A program made the translations under genes and the position numbers. Below are positions 36,090 through 50,344 of a stretch of 64,000 nt of DNA, one piece after another. Below the pieces are notes generated by a model that worked only from the letters and a program-made list of their open reading frames with translations, was not told the DNA's origin and searched no databases. The stretch comes from Solanum dulcamara (taxonomy: Eukaryota > Streptophyta > Magnoliopsida > Solanales > Solanaceae), in the NCBI RefSeq assembly GCF_947179165.1, contig NC_077245.1:2743001-2807000 (forward strand). Reading direction: 5' to 3'. Every line of letters starts with the position of its first letter. Within the stretch, counting starts at the first letter, position 1.

Positions 36090-37078
36090 CTATCCACTCT
36101 TGTTTGTTGTGTTTTGGCCCCACAATTTTTCACTCGTCAACGTTCTTCTTTCTTCCCCTTTCACTCCATGCTTATTTTTGAGTTCTTTTTCCTCCTGATT
36201 CTGCTCTTCTTCAATTCTTGAATCATACCGTTCTAGATGAATTGTCCAGCAACTGTGTTCGTCACGTCCTTGTAAGCAACATTCCTCACAGTATTTGGTT
36301 ATGTAGTCATATTGCACTTTGATCCACTTAAACTTTATAACCCCTATCACATCACCTTCTTTCGTTATTCTAACCCTTTGTGGCAACTTCGCAGTTAGAT
36401 CTACCTCTATTTTGACTTTAGCACAATTAGGTCTCGTGTGATTTCTTGTTGTCATGTCTACCGTTAGTGGCTTACCTATTGTTGTAACTATAGAGAAGAT
36501 TGCCTCATTGGCAAAAAAGTTAGGTGGAAGATCTGGAAAGGATATCCATGCTACTCCTATCGTTGTTTCAATATCCGGTTCAAACTAAGGATCCCATTTC
36601 AGTGTTTTCAGTTGTCAATAATTCTCTCTCACTTTCACATAGAAGACTGATGTTGAAAGCAAATGTACATAGTCTTCCAAACTTGTGAGTCTTATTAAGA
36701 TATGTCTTGTGTCTAAAATGTCAATCGTGCTCTCACTTTTAATTCCACATTGACTCGGTATTGTTCGCCTTAACTCCATTATGTCAGATTTATCATACGA
36801 GAATTTGCCAATAATGGTGAATTGTAGATTTTTCTGAATGATAAGAGATCTGACTTTCGATGTTTTCCAAGTGATATTCGGTTCTCCATGAATCATTACT
36901 ACAAGCTTGGGGGAACACTAATCTGTGGTGTGGTGGTCAATTTTGATTTAAGAATATTGACAAACTCAGCATTATTTGGTTCTTTAGGTTTAGTATTTTG
37001 TGGATCTGGATTGCTTTTCAGAGGTAAGAGCGGAAACTCCTCTAGGGGGGTAGTACTACCAGCGGTGGCTGCGACCAT
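36090..37078 (-). pseudogene. LINE ORF1 remnant (DUF4283, CCHC knuckle)
   Basis: From ATG 37078 the product starts MVAATAGSTTPLEEFPLLPL and meets double stops near 36905; the next frame gives MIHGEPNITWKTSKVRSLII. Further on, [12 protein letters not shown] and IGKPLTVD are typical DUF4283 text of plant LINE ORF1. A knuckle [14 protein letters not shown] follows. ORF1 proteins bind RNA. Broken by stops, so non-functional. Confidence 0.75.
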
Positions 37079-37599
37079 GACGACTTAATTAGCAGGGCTA
37101 AATAGCTAAAAACTCCACAAGCCAAAACCCAACAAACAGATAGAATAAAGAAATGTGGTAGGATAACAGATATCATGAAAGTAGCAGCAAGGAAAATATA
37201 CTAAAATATGAAACCCTGTTTGCTCTGCCTGAAATCTAAAAGCAAATCAGCTATCCGCTTCTTCTCTCTTCTTGACTGCTTCAGAAAGTTCACAATGAAA
37301 ACCAGATCTATGGCGCAACTTTTGGAATTTGCGGTAATGTGGCTGAGATCAGTCTATTATTGCACTCCAGAGAAGATCTCCGTTGACTGTATTTTGCTGC
37401 TGCAAGTGGAGAGACCTGCTGCAATGGGGAAAACTGCTGCAACGATGCTGCCCTGCTGCGACGGAGGAACCTGCGAGCAGCTTCTCATGTCGTTCACACT
37501 TGGATTGGAGAGTCGCCGAAGAAGGGAACACGAACTCCGGTGGACTACGGCGGTGCGACACAGAACTAACAGAGATGAGTAGCCAGAATCGAAATTTTA

Positions 37600-39179
37600 G
37601 TTGAACAATTGCTTTAGAGAAGGGAGTTCATGATGAGTTTTGGTTTAAATTGTTGTTGGATTGATCTCGCGAAGAAGAGACGTTTCTTGCCTCCTTCCAA
37701 GAATTTCCCTCAATCTCTTGTAATATGAATTACCATAAAGAATATAGGCGCTGTTGCCATGATTCATGTCAATACAAAGATCCTTCGCGTTATTATTTTT
37801 GAAGTTGTATATCTTTTCAGCTATTAGTTTGAATTATGATGGAGGGAAAAAGAGTTAGGGCCTATATTTACAGACATAAAGGATCCACTATTTCAAAGAG
37901 ATAATAATGGACTTTGAGAATGCACCATCGCTAGCATCTTTTTTTTGTTTAAGGGCTCAAATTTTACAAGCTTAGGTATGCCAAAACTTGATACAATCGA
38001 CACTAAATTAAATATTCTTGTTGCATAGTCTATTTTTTTTGGATAACATAAATTTCACATTTAGTATCATCTCAAACACCTTAATGTCTTGTTCCCACCT
38101 AAGTAGTATTGCAAATTTGATTAAAACGGCATATTATGATTAATCTCCAGCTCCAATTAACTTTCATTATGACGGCAACTTACTGATATATTTGTTATAG
38201 ATGTTGGCCATGTAAATTCATCAAAAGCAAGTAATCCGAGGTTGATATACGATATGCACTCCATAAGTTACGGTCAATACTTGTGTAACCTTGGCTATAC
38301 AAAAAAGGAGATTGGGCTCATGTATAAGAATATGAATTGCTTGTTAATATTGAGTATATCTAAGGTGAAGTTGAATAATTCTTCTTTCTCTATTATATTT
38401 GGAGCGGAGAATAGAAAATATACTAGGATAGTTACAAATGTTGATAATACAAAGTCCACTAATATTGTAGCATGCTTCAAATTTCAAGAGTTCATTTGGT
38501 GGTTAATCCCAACAAGCTTGTCTTCACCAATATATCAAATATATGATATTCATCACCAGGACAAATAAAAAATCTGACATTTTATTGAGGAATTAATTTC
38601 ATAAATTTTCAAAAAGCATGCTATTAGGAGTTTTATCTATATCAAATTAAAATACCGAATAATTGCCAACAAGAGCTATTATAAGATCACTTTAATTTTG
38701 TACTTTCGTGACATTAGATTTATCTAGTGCAATATAACTCTCATATAAATTGCGATTTTATCCAATGTGCTTCAAAAGATAACAACTGCCCATTCCCTTG
38801 ACTATACTTTTAATTCCTCTATTTCAATTTATATTTCAATATTTAATTGAATATTCAATTTTTTTTAAAGTAAAAAACTTACATCATTTATAACAAATAG
38901 TATCAAGTGTTTATAACAATTCATATCTCATTATTAATTAAATAAAATAAGATTAAAAAAATATCACATAAATAAAATAAGATAAATGGATTACGCCTTT
39001 TTTTTATTTTTGGGAGGCAAAAATAAAAATAAAAATAGACACAAATCAGAAATAATCCAAAATAAAATTAAAAAATAATAGTAGGAGGATATAGCTAACC
39101 TGCGCCGAAGGGCGACACGTCATTAAGCGTAACCCAAGTTTTCGATTACCCTCTACCCTTTGCCCTATATTCACCCCGC
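37600..39179. other. spacer, nothing supported
   Basis: AT-rich spacer between the LINE and the GYF gene. An open frame at 38242-38568 has no family resemblance and biased AT-rich codons; not called. Confidence 0.4.
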
Positions 39180-39282
39180 CTAAGCTTCTTCTCCCTTTCT
39201 TCCCTCCCCTCTCTAGCAGTCAATCATAAATTAGGGTTTTCTTTGAGCGCTTCTTCACTTTTTCTCCTTCCGATCATCATCC
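39180..39282 (+). promoter_or_regulatory. 5' leader/promoter region of the GYF gene
   Basis: A pyrimidine-rich leader (CTTCTTCTCCCTTTCTTCCC) and a telo-box-like TTAGGGTTTT (39230-39239) lie directly before the start codon; both are common in leaders and promoters of plant translation-related genes. Transcription start not determined. Confidence 0.4.
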
Positions 39283-42200
39283 ATGGGTGAAAAAACTCAA
39301 TTTGATTCTCGCCTTAACCAGATCTCCAAAGGTCACTTTTTTTTTGCTTCAATATATGCATTCGTTTTTTTTTTCTCTCTCTATGTGTGTTGATCTTATC
39401 GTAACGAGATGAATGTATGTTTTCGTTGCGAAAATGAAAGATTGTAGCTTTATCTGTGTTCTACTGTTGCCGCCACTGTGGGTTTAGGGTTTCTATATGG
39501 TTGATTGAGCTTCCACCTGCCGAACACAGTGTTCAGGAGCATAAAAATTTATGAAGTTCGAGTTTTTGTACTATAGGAAATATCATTCGGTTGTAAAGTT
39601 GTGATTTTTCTGTATGTTTTGAGGAGATTTTTTGTGTATTTTTTTTCTACCAATACTTTTGTACTCAAATAAATTAACTTTGCAGTAGGAATGCTGATGT
39701 ATGAGTTTTCTTACTATCATTCAATTATAAAGTTGTGATTTTTCTGTATGTTTTGATAAATAATACTATAGGGAGATTTTTTGTGTTCTTTTGTCTTCCT
39801 ACCTATACTTCTATACTCAAAGAAAATGACTTTGCAGTAGGAATGCTTATGTTTGGGTTTTCTTACTATAGAAAAATGTCACTCGGTTAAAAAGTTATGA
39901 TTTTTTTGTATGTTTGATGAATAATACTATATTGAGATTTTTTTTTGTGTTTTTTTTTCCCTACCAATACTTTTATACTCAAAAGAAACTGACTTTGCAG
40001 TAGGAATACTGATGTTTGAGTTTTCTTACTATAGAAAATATCACTTGGTTGAAAAGTTGTGATTTTTATATGTCTGATAAATAGTACTACATGGAGTTTT
40101 TTGTGTGTTTGTATTTTTCCTACACCTTTGTTCCTATTATTTCTTCTGTCCTTGAAGAAATTGCCTTTGTGGTGTTAGCTGGTAATGTTGCTTAGCAATT
40201 GGTTAGTCTCGTATTTGAGTGTTTTAATGGTGATGTTTTAATGATGTTGTAAGTTTTGGTCAGTTGCTTTGTATTGTTCGGTCTTGACGTTCATGCTCCT
40301 GATACTTCTGTTTGATGTTGATTAGACTCGTTAGCTGAAATCCCCTTCTTCTCCAGAGAGAAAAAGAAAGAGATATGGCAATGTTAGTTGGTTGAGGTTT
40401 TTCCTTTTCTTTTTCGTGTTGGTTGTTGAGGTTGACCTTTTGTTTATTTGCACTTGTTCAAAGCAATGATGCATTATTTGTTGGGTACACAGACAATTAA
40501 GGGGTTCTATAAAGCTAAAACTTCTCTAAATCTCAAACATATCATACACGAACATGTAAGTCTCAACTAGAATAAATTGGTTTTAGCAAACGCTGGATAA
40601 GAAGCAAGAAGAACACAGAAGCGTTAGATCTAACTAACTAGATATCACATATATGTGAATCCTTTGCTTCCATATCATTTTGTTCTTAGTTAAGTCCATG
40701 CTGATTCATGGACTGTAGGTCATTTGACGAATTCTGTCTTTATGTTTTAGTCTGTCTCTTTCCTCTGTTTCTAATGTCTGAAAAACTTGTCTGGGGCAAA
40801 CCCTTTGGACCAACCGTAGCATTCGGAACTTGGGATGCAGGGCCTGCCCTTTTACCCTTCTATATTTAAATACTAGGTTTAGTTCGCATTGTGCGAGGCT
40901 CAAACCTGTGACCTAAGTCATAGGTTCCTCAACTTTTAAAATTGAACCAAGTAATGAAGGCAAACACACTCCTTTCTCTTTTATTACCTTTGATCCTCTT
41001 ATTGCCTCACCTAAGAACAATACACATGAAGATATGTATTGAACATTGTGAAATCATCTCAGAGAACTTACTCATCTTGTTCTACGTGAGTGATACTTTT
41101 TAACCTTTGTTGAAAGTGACGATTCTTAATTTTGTTCAATCTTGTATCACCATATATCCGTCTTAACATATGTATTTTTACAATTTTATGTATCTTACTG
41201 GTATTATAGACTTAGACACTCAATAGTCACTCTCAATATAACATTCCTGGTCCGGAAACCATTTTGCATCTAGCGTTTTTAAAGGCTTGCTTAAAGCACA
41301 TTTAAGCCCTGAAACTCTGTAAACCCAACTTGTGCTCTTTGCCTCACTTAGTTGGTGCTTTAGTGCAGGCATCAAGGGGCTAATTTGGGCACATCTTCAC
41401 CAATGGGCTCAATTTTTTAGAGCACAATACTAGACAATATTATATATATATATATACACATATATGTTACTTCTCGTTGCTAAAACCCACACTTTATTTG
41501 CACTTTGCGCTTGAACCCCAATATGTTTTGGTGCTTTTTGCTTTTGACTACTCTGTTTGCCTGTCGTGATATCTGTTAATTGGCCAATTTAGTGGGTCAA
41601 AATTTGAAATGTTTTATTCTCAAAGGATAACTTAATGAAGTATGTGAGCAACTAACTACTTAATAATGATAGACCTCAGCATTGCTTACAACCATGTTAG
41701 ACAAAGCTTCATGTCTTTTGATGATTTGGAGATGATAGACAAAGCTTCATGTCTTTTGATTGATTTGGAGATAAAAACTGGGAAAATGAGTTTAGGCATG
41801 ATTTAATTGGCCTCTCCAAAAAGGAGAACAGAGTATGTGATTTAGAAGTAAGTGAAGCAGAAATGTCTGAGAACAAGCATATTTAAATGCTGAAATAAGC
41901 ATTTGAAGCCCTTGATTTCAGATGTTATCTAGGAGTATCTTTTTGTAGTTATGAGAGATAAGAAGTGACTATTACGGCATGTAAGCTAGGTATCATGTGT
42001 TGCTGAAAGGTAAATTTAATTTATATAAATATTCTGATTTTTTTTGTTAAGTTTTCATTGAGCGCTACTTAAATTGAAGGTGGGATCTTATTTCTTGAAT
42101 TTATCATTATGTTTCTCTGTTTTACATTCCTTTGATCTGTTACAAGACTTCCAAATTCCTTGCTCCTGTAAAACCTTTTGATGCAGGCCCTTGGAATTTC

Positions 42201-45200
42201 TATGAATGGAAGAGGTTTCATATAATAACTTATAAAGATTATATGGAACCTCCTGTTTTGCTTATTAACATAATCCAGTAAGCAGTAGGCTTTAATTTCT
42301 TACCTCATGAAAATGGTGTTTTGATTCCAATTTGTATTTGTCGTAGTGCAAGATTATATCTTTATTGATAAGTTATTTTTGTTGGTTCTTTTTAATACAT
42401 GTAGATGTGCAAGGACCCAATGATTCCATTCCGCTTTCACCGCAGTGGCTCCTGCCAAAACCAGGGGAAAGTAAGACTGGGATAGTTACTGGGGTAAGTT
42501 CATTATTGCTTTGGATTTTCTTGTTTAAACCCTGTACCATTCCCACTTTTGAGAAATATTTTAGTGTTGGGTTAAAAGCAGTTGAAGTTTTCTGCTTAGA
42601 TAGTATAGCGGTTCTTATTAAATTTGTAATTCATAAATTACCTGATGTTTTGGTCTTCTATTGGTGTTTAAATGCAGGAAAACCATCTCAACATACATCC
42701 GGGTTATGCTATTCGTTCAGAGTTAGCAAAATTTCCAGGGATGGGTGACGATATGCATGATAATCAAAAGAAAAAAGATGTTTTTAGGCCATCTGTGCTT
42801 GATATGGAATCAGGTCGACGGGATCACTGGCGTGATGAAGAAAGGGACACCAATTCTGCTGTTCGAAGGGACCGCTGGAGGGAGGGAGATAAGGAGATTG
42901 GTGATGGCCGCAAGGTGGAACGCTGGTCTGACTCCTCTGGCAGACATCACGGAGAAGCACGACGTGTTCCAGGTGAAAGATGGACTGATTCTGGAAATAG
43001 GGAAAGCAATCACGATCAGCGTCGAGAGAGCAAATGGAACACGCGCTGGGGACCTGATGAGAAGGAAGCAGATGCTGCGCGTGAGAAATGGAGCAACCCT
43101 AGCAAAGATGCTGAAATGCATCTTGAGAAGGGGTCTCCAGGTCTTGCCTTTCATGGAAAGGATGAGAGAGAGGGTGACCACTATCGGCCATGGAGATCTA
43201 CGTCTCACGGCCGTGGAAGGTCAGAACCTACTCATCAGGCTTTTACACCAAACAAACAGGTTCCTACATTTTCTCATGGTCGGGGACGTGAAGATGGTGC
43301 TACCGCTACTTTTTCTCTTGGTAGGGGTCGTGCTTTCTCTGGAGGGAGCCCCATGATTAAGGGCTCTCCTCATGTGCAGTCATTCGGGGCATTCTCAGAG
43401 AAAGCTGAAAGTGTTTCCTTTCCTATACGATATAGTCGGATAAAAATGCTTGATGTGTATAGAGTGACGGACATGCAGTCCAGTAGCAACTTTTCGGATG
43501 TGATTGTGCAAGTTCCTTCACTTACACAAGATGAACCTCTGGAACCTCTCGCATTATGTGCTCCCGGCCCGGCGGAATTGGTAACTTTTAGAGAGACTTG
43601 AAACAGATTTTACTTAGTTGAATTGGATTTTGATGTGAAGTTAATTAGTTTAAATGAAGTAACTGCTCAAGTTTATGTATAGGCTATCTTGAAGGGAATT
43701 GATAAGGGGGATGTTCTGAGTAGTGGAGCTCCGCAGATTACTAAAGATGGAACATTAGGTCGAAACTTAACTGAATATACTCAGCCAAGGCGCAACAAAC
43801 TAGGTACTTCTAATTCTTAGATCAGCTTTTTGGGATTTCTGAATCTGGATTAATTAGGCTCTCAAATTAGTATGTTTTGTGCTATGGTTTTGATTGCCAT
43901 CATTTCTTCTAATGTTCAGGTAGCAGAGAAGATTTATCATTTGATGATTCAAGAGAAGAAACTACTGAAAATGCCAAAGGTGGTTATTTGAATCACCTAG
44001 AAGGCTTTTGCTTCAGAAAGTTACATTCTTATGGGTTCAGTTCTAAATCTGAGACTAAGCAGAGTTTAGAGAGATTCTCTGATTCCAAATTAGGTGCTGT
44101 ATGTATACGTGTGGATATCTGTCTCTTGATGTACTGTGCAGTTCATCAGGATGCAGTCAATTACAAATCTTAAATGTTACTAAGGTTTGGATGTCCTGTA
44201 AAAATATTTCGAGATCCAAATACATAAGCTGGTCTGTTGGTTATACATATCTTTCAATAAGCTGAGTTGTCTTATGAGAGAGCTGCTTTTGAATTATGGT
44301 GGTCTATCAATTATCCTTCTTTTTATCTGTAATTGGGTTTCAGTAGATTGTCTTAACTTGTAATTTTTAATGTTCAGTTTCTGCAGAAGACAGTATTCCT
44401 CATAGAGAACGGGAGTCTGTCAATAGAGATCCAAACACACCAGGACACTCACCTGTTCCCCATGGTGGCGGCTTATGGCGATCCTCTTCAATTGATGCAC
44501 GTTCACATCTTGCGTCTAATGATGCTAGAGAAATGCCAACTGATGTCAGGTCAAGAACATCTGACAGTGGATGGCTACAGAACCAGAAGGATAAGAATAC
44601 AGAGTGGGAAAGAGATCTTGCAGATCCTTCTTACGCCAAAAACGAAGGATCTAAATGGCAGTTTGGAGATGATCCTGTTCTCAAAAGGCAATTATCTTCT
44701 GCCATGGACAAAGAGTTGGAGATGAGGAAAATTTCACAGTCATCTCCGGAGGACATGGTTCTATTGTACAAAGATCCACAAGGTGCAATTCAAGGTCCTT
44801 TCTCGGGTAGTGATATTATTGGATGGTTTGAGGCTGGATATTTTGGCATAGATTTGCTAGTTCGATTAGCTGCTGCACCTCATGATTCACCATTTTATCT
44901 GCTGGGGGATGTTATGCCCCACTTGCGTGCTAAAGCTCGGCCACCACCTGGATTTGGAGCACCAAAGCCAAATGCAGATGCTCCAGGGGGGTTGAACGTG
45001 AACAGCTTCACAAAACTTCATGCAGGTTCAAGTGAGATTGATATGGTAAATTACAAGCTTAGCTCAACAACAGAGGCTGAAAATAGATTTTTGGAGTCAC
45101 TGATGGCTGGCAAAGTAGGCCATGCACCCCTTGACAAGTTTGCTCAGTCTGAAGGTTGGTTTGAATTTGTTTTTTCAGTAGTATTTGTCTGAATTTTGCA

Positions 45201-48200
45201 TGATTGTTGTGCTCAGATTTTTATATCAATAACTGAAGCTTCAAAAATTGGAAAGATGTGCATTAATAGTCAACTGATGATTGGTGATTGCTTTTCTTGC
45301 TCATCAGGCATTCCGGCTTATGGTGCAAATACTGTTGGTGCTGTTCCTCCTATGGTAGCTGAAAGTGGAGATAATCTGTATCTCTTGGCTAAAAAGATGG
45401 CTCTTGAGAGACAGAAATCTCTACCAAAGCCCTTTCCTCTTTGGCCTGGGAGAGATGCACCATCTGTTGTTCCAAATGCGGATATTGTTCAGGATCCTTT
45501 GCCTCATTCTCAAAGGCCTTCAATGGCTGAAAATATTCGCCAGCAGCCCCATAATCAGAATGTTGATTTGGTGTCCCTACTTCAGGGCATACCAGACAGA
45601 TCAGCTGGCATTAGTAGCAGCATTAGTGGTTGGTCTAATTTCTCCGTCCAAGGGGGAGTAGAACCGCTTCAGGAAAGGATGGAGATGCATCAAGGTCAGA
45701 GTATGCCCCCTCAATCTGCATTTGGAATGCAACAACAGAGGCTACATCCGCAGAATCCACCTATGACCAACTTACTAGGTGCCGTGGATAATACTTCCAG
45801 CATTTTGGCTACTGAAAAGCTACTTTCATCTGGAGTTCAAGATCCACAGCTGTTAAATCTATTGCAGCAACAGTACTTGCTGCAGCTACAGTCTCAGGCA
45901 GCACAAGGACCACAGCAATTGTCAGTGTTAGACAAGTTGTTGATGCTCAAGCAGCAGCAGCAGAAGCAGGAGGAACAGCAACTAATATTGCGCCAGCAGC
46001 AGCAGTTGCTCTCTCAAGTGCTGTCTGATCCTCATCAGCGATTTGGTGAACCACCTTATGGGAAGTTGCCGACTCCTGGCATATCTGCAGGAAATGTTTC
46101 TATGGATCCTACTCTATTCCCGCCCTCACATAATTTGTTTTCTATGAATACCCAAATACAACTTCCAGTTATGGAAGAAGCTCGTGCCTCAAATCTCATC
46201 TTGCCCTCTAGTATTTCTCAGGATGTTAGCCAAATAGGTAGCTCTGAGACCTCATCAGTGCACTTGCCACATCAAATGTTTGGAGATTCTTCCAGTCAGA
46301 GGAGTTGGGGTTTAGTGGAACAAATTGATGATATTCAACCGAAGGTCCCAAGGATGGCAACAGCCATGATTGATCCATCACATACAGAATTTACCAGCAA
46401 ACATCCCCTAGAGAAGGGCTCAGAAAACAACGAACCTCCAGCCGTCACCACTTCTGAAATTGCCTCTCATTTTGAACATGTTGAGCAATTGGAGAAGGCA
46501 GTTATACTACCACCACCAGCTGTTGATAATGACTTGCATCGGAAAAACAGAGTTGTATCAGCACCAGCTGCAGCTCCCTCAGAACCACAAATTGAAGGAG
46601 ATCTATGTGATGGGTCGTCTGTCACTGAGGAACTGAAAAGTGTTGAAACCCGGGAAGTTAAAAAATCATCTGAAAAGAAGTCCAAGAAGCAGAAGTCCGC
46701 TAAGGGGCAAACGTCGGACTTAGCGAAGGGAGCTTCTAAGTCACAGCCATCAAAGCCCTTGCAATCTGATGCCCCGATTGCTTCTGCACAATCTGTTTCA
46801 GTTGACAAAGCTACAGCTGTAGGTCCAGAAAGAAGAGAGAGCAAACCCAAAGCAGCTGTTGCTGATGTTATGGATGAATATCCAGGGCAAAAACCACCAG
46901 TTTCACAGTTAAACACCCAAGTACAGTCTGGAACGCGAGCTTGGAAACCTGCTCCAGGTTTCAAGCCAAAGTCATTGTTGGAAATTCAAGAGGAAGAGCA
47001 GAGGAGAGCACAAGCAGAAATGGCTTCTACAGAGGTTGCCACATCTCTGAGCTCCTTGAGTGTATCTACTCCATGGGCTGGGTTTGTTACTAATTCAGAT
47101 CATAAATTAGTTAGAGATTCTCAGCAAGATGCTGCCAGCACTGATGTAAATATGAATAACTCAGATGTTTCTCTCAACCAGAAGAGTAAGAAAAGTCAAT
47201 TGCATGAGGTTCTGGCTGAGAACACTTTGGCCAAGTCAAGCGATAGAGAGAGAGATTTTCCTGATGTAATATCTATTCAACCTTCTGTATCTGTCAACGA
47301 TGATGACAACTTTATTGAAGCTAAAGAAACTAAAAAGAGCCGTAAAAGATCTGCAAAATCTAAGGGTGCAGGAGCGAAGGTCTCAGTGCCCACTGCTGCT
47401 TCCGAGGTGTCTGTTGCATCAAGTCCTATTGACAAAGTCAAAAGCTCGCGTCACGTACAACCTGACCAGGATGTATTACCTGCTATACCATCTGGTCCTT
47501 CGCTAGGAGATTTTGTTGTTTGGAAGGGTGAGTCTGCAAGTTCTGCTCCTATTCCTGTTCCAGCATGGTCCACCGACTCTGGGAAACCCTCAAAACCCAC
47601 ATCCTTACGGGACATCCTAAAGGAACAAGAAAAGAAGGTTTCTTCTGGACAGCAGCATATACCAGTGCCAACACAGAAATCTGTGCAAAATCCACCTGTC
47701 AAAGTAGGTGGTCCATCATGGTCTGCCACTGGTTCATCGCCCGCCAAGACTGCATCTCCTATTCAGATTAACTCACAAGCTGGCGCTAATTCAAAAAATA
47801 AAGTGGAGGACGATTTGTTTTGGGGCCCAATAGATCATCCCAAGCAAGAGGCGAAGCAGTACGACCATTTCCTTCCTCTCTATCACTTCTCCCTTCTCTC
47901 TCTCTCTTTTTTTTTCCTGAGAAATCCCTTTTCTTTGTTGGTTGTAATGCCTGCAGGTCTGAATATCCTCAGCTTGGAAGTCAAGGCAGTTGGGGAAGCA
48001 AGACCACACCAGTGAAAGGAAGTCCTGGCGGTTCATTGAGCAGGCAAAAGTCTGTTACTGGTAAGCCTGCAGAACGTTTACTGTTCTCATCTCCTGCATC
48101 AGCTCACTCGTCTCTGAAAGGGAAGAAGGATACTTTAACAAAACATTCAGGTAACCATATGTTTTTTAAGAACTAATCAAGATCTTAAGTAAAAAACCAT

Positions 48201-48917
48201 TGTTTCTCAGTGGAAAAAGAATGAAATTTTTTTTGACACATTTTTCTTCATTGTTTCAGAAGCGATGGATTTCAGAGAATGGTGTGAGAATGAATGTGAG
48301 AGACTCATTGGTACAAGAGGTATTTTGTAGAACTGCAACTCTCACTTGATTTAGATATCTCTCTTCTGGAATACATTATCCATCTCATATATTTTGAACT
48401 CAGTGTCAGTAGTTGTGGAATTTCTTGAATCCTACTCTTCATTCTTTCTTTGATATTGCTCCTTAATCTTACTCGTAGAGCAACCTAAGAAAATCTACAT
48501 AGAACCATACTGACAGTTTGATGTGTTCCCAAATTCTTTGTTCATTCAGATACCAGCTTTCTGGACTTCTGTTTCAAGCAATCCAAGTCAGAGGCCGAAA
48601 TGCTTCTGATAGAGAATCTTGGCTCTTATGATCCTGATCATGAGTTCATTGACAAGTTCCTCAACTACAAAGACTTTTTGCCTGCTGATGTTTTTGACAT
48701 GGCCTTCCAGGGTCGGAATGATCGTAAGGTCACTGGTGCAAGTGCCAAAGATGCGACTTCTAACAGTGTTGGCTTTGACCAGGGTAACTCAAGTGTTCAG
48801 GATTGGGCCACAAAAGGAGGAAAGAAGAAGGGTAAGAAGGGGAACCTTTCAGAGTTGGGCTTCAATGTGGTTAGTAACCGGATAATGATGGGAGAGATTC
48901 AGACTGTGGAAGATTAG
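39283..48917 (+). CDS. EXA1: GYF-domain protein, EXA1 type
   Basis: Ten-exon model: 39283-39331, 42405-42493, 42678-43580, 43683-43803, 43920-44093, 44378-45154, 45308-47858, 47957-48150, 48260-48319, 48550-48917; total 5286 nt, 1761 residues, all phases consistent. Features in order: SIPLSPQWLLPKPGESK; an RDxWRDxERD-rich charged region; a YSRIKMLDVYR element (Tyr298) that fits the eIF4E/4EHP-binding consensus of GYF proteins; the GYF domain (about 573-630: LLYKDPQGAIQGPFSGSDII, GWFEAGYF); Gln-rich stretches coded at 45.84-46.02 kb; and a conserved C-terminal MDFREWCENE region. Family knowledge: GYF domains bind Pro-rich ligands; Arabidopsis EXA1/MUSE11 (At5g42950, similar length) acts in translational control of immune receptors and is a host factor for potexviruses. 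The 5' splice site after 44093 is weak, and the next acceptor may be 44378 or 44387. Confidence 0.9.
39571..40130. repeat. four tandem ~150-bp repeats in GYF gene intron 1
   Basis: Copies start near 39571, 39714, 39866 and 40029 with CTATAGAAAATATCACT-like text, share AAAGTTGTGATTTTTCTGTA and (first three) CTTTGCAGTAGGAATGCTGA; the fourth is truncated. They lie early in the 3.1-kb first intron. Confidence 0.8.
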
Positions 48918-50344
48918 GTAGAATGAGGAATGGTACATACTTTGTGTTTGAGAATGTTTGTAAATGCTTTAGGATTATCCAGCAACAGAAGCAGTACTAT
49001 TTAATCTGCTCAAAGCAATTTTTGTGATACTACTTCTGACTTTAGGTCTTCTAAATCAGATTCAATCAGGATTTAAACCTAGAGCTTTTTTTCATGTTTG
49101 TCCTCCACCCTTTTTGTTTTATAATACTCAAAACTTGTAATGCATCCTGAGAGAGATGCTTTAGCTGATGTGGGTTCATTAGTCTCCCTGCATTATAGTT
49201 TCCAGATTATTTTATTTTCTAGTAGAAAGTTACTGAACTCCAGTTATTTTGCAGGACCTTTCTAAGGTTTATGCAATAAATTTAATCTGCCTTTTTTAAC
49301 GAATGCTATGTTGATGCTGTGGCTATAACACTCCACGTGGATGTGTGTGTTGTCTGTATTACTTCTCCCATAATCTAAAACTTGGTTCATTCTAATTTAC
49401 GTTATACACTTTAACTACGCATGGAGTTGAGGAAAAAAAAGAGATTTGAGAAACTTGTTATAAATAAGATATTAGATATTTGTGCGGTTGTAAGTTATTT
49501 CATTTATATTTATATAGAATGTATTATTTTTATTGTAATACTAAAGCGCATCACTTATGTGATAGATAGAGTAGTTGCATTTTCTACAAAGGAGACTGGA
49601 TCAAATCTTCCATATTTCTTGAGATTTGATACATACAAAGATCAATGCAACGAGTTATATATAAGCAATCAATAGCAAGATTCGTGATATCTTTTAACTA
49701 AAGGACTGGACCAATGGACACCTCAGTGTATATTAGTCGAAGTACCGATTTATCATACCGCAAAATATCGAAATCGAACTTTAAAATACCGAATCATACC
49801 AAATTAAATTGGTATGATAATAGTATAATAGTTTTAAAAATTGAATATCGAAATTACAGTACCAAAATTTTAAATACCTTATCGTATCATACCATATCAT
49901 GGCCACCCTACTAGGGAGCAATAATGAAGTCCCTTTTCCCATTTGATTTTTACTCTCTTTGTGTCTATTACGTGACTCGGATTGATTTGACATATTTTCT
50001 GAGAAAAAATTAATTAGAAATATATTTTATGAAGTAATAATTTTTTGTAGTTATTATCAGTAACAATAATAATAATAATAATTTGAAAAAAAACACTTAT
50101 TTTTCTAAAATGGACAAGTAAAATAAAAATATTTATTTTAAATATAGAGGTGACTAAAAATGAATTCTTTTAGATTTTCATGACTAAATATGTAATAACA
50201 TTTAATGTTGGTAAAATTAGTAACAGAAATGAAGGATAATAAGAATGAGGAATTTCTTTCTTGTCTATTTAAGGAAAAGGAAGCAAATTGCTTCAGTTGA
50301 ATCATACCAATTTCCCCCCATCAGTTCTTTTGGGCCGTACTAGT
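48918..50344. other. 3' UTR, spacer and hAT-like fragment
   Basis: The first ~350 bp probably hold the 3' UTR of the GYF gene. At about 49735-49912 a block rich in TACCGA/TACCAAA motifs ends CATGGCCACCCTA, reminiscent of the right end of an hAT-like non-autonomous element; its left end was not found. Otherwise AT-rich spacer. Confidence 0.4.

Larger units (their letters stand above)
32331..37600 (-). mobile_element. L1-type LINE retrotransposon, decayed
   Basis: On the minus strand the order is a GC-richer leader (about 37600-37080), ORF1 (DUF4283 plus zinc knuckle), then endonuclease, reverse transcriptase, zf-RVT-like region and RNase H, the plant L1 order. The likely 3' tail is the poly-T at 32333-32340 as seen on +. 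Both boundaries are approximate because I could not identify the target-site duplication. Stops and frameshifts run throughout. Confidence 0.8.

Noticed and set aside
35438..36221. Several overlapping plus-strand open frames with hydrophobic, Phe/Ser-rich products
   Set aside because: They are antisense to the minus-strand LINE ORF1/ORF2, whose domains are recognisable; the hydrophobicity comes from reading Lys/Glu codons backwards.
37208..37604. Plus-strand open frames with Cys-rich products
   Set aside because: They overlap the GC-richer leader of the minus-strand LINE and show no family resemblance.
38242..38568. 108-codon open frame
   Set aside because: No family resemblance and no context; likely chance.
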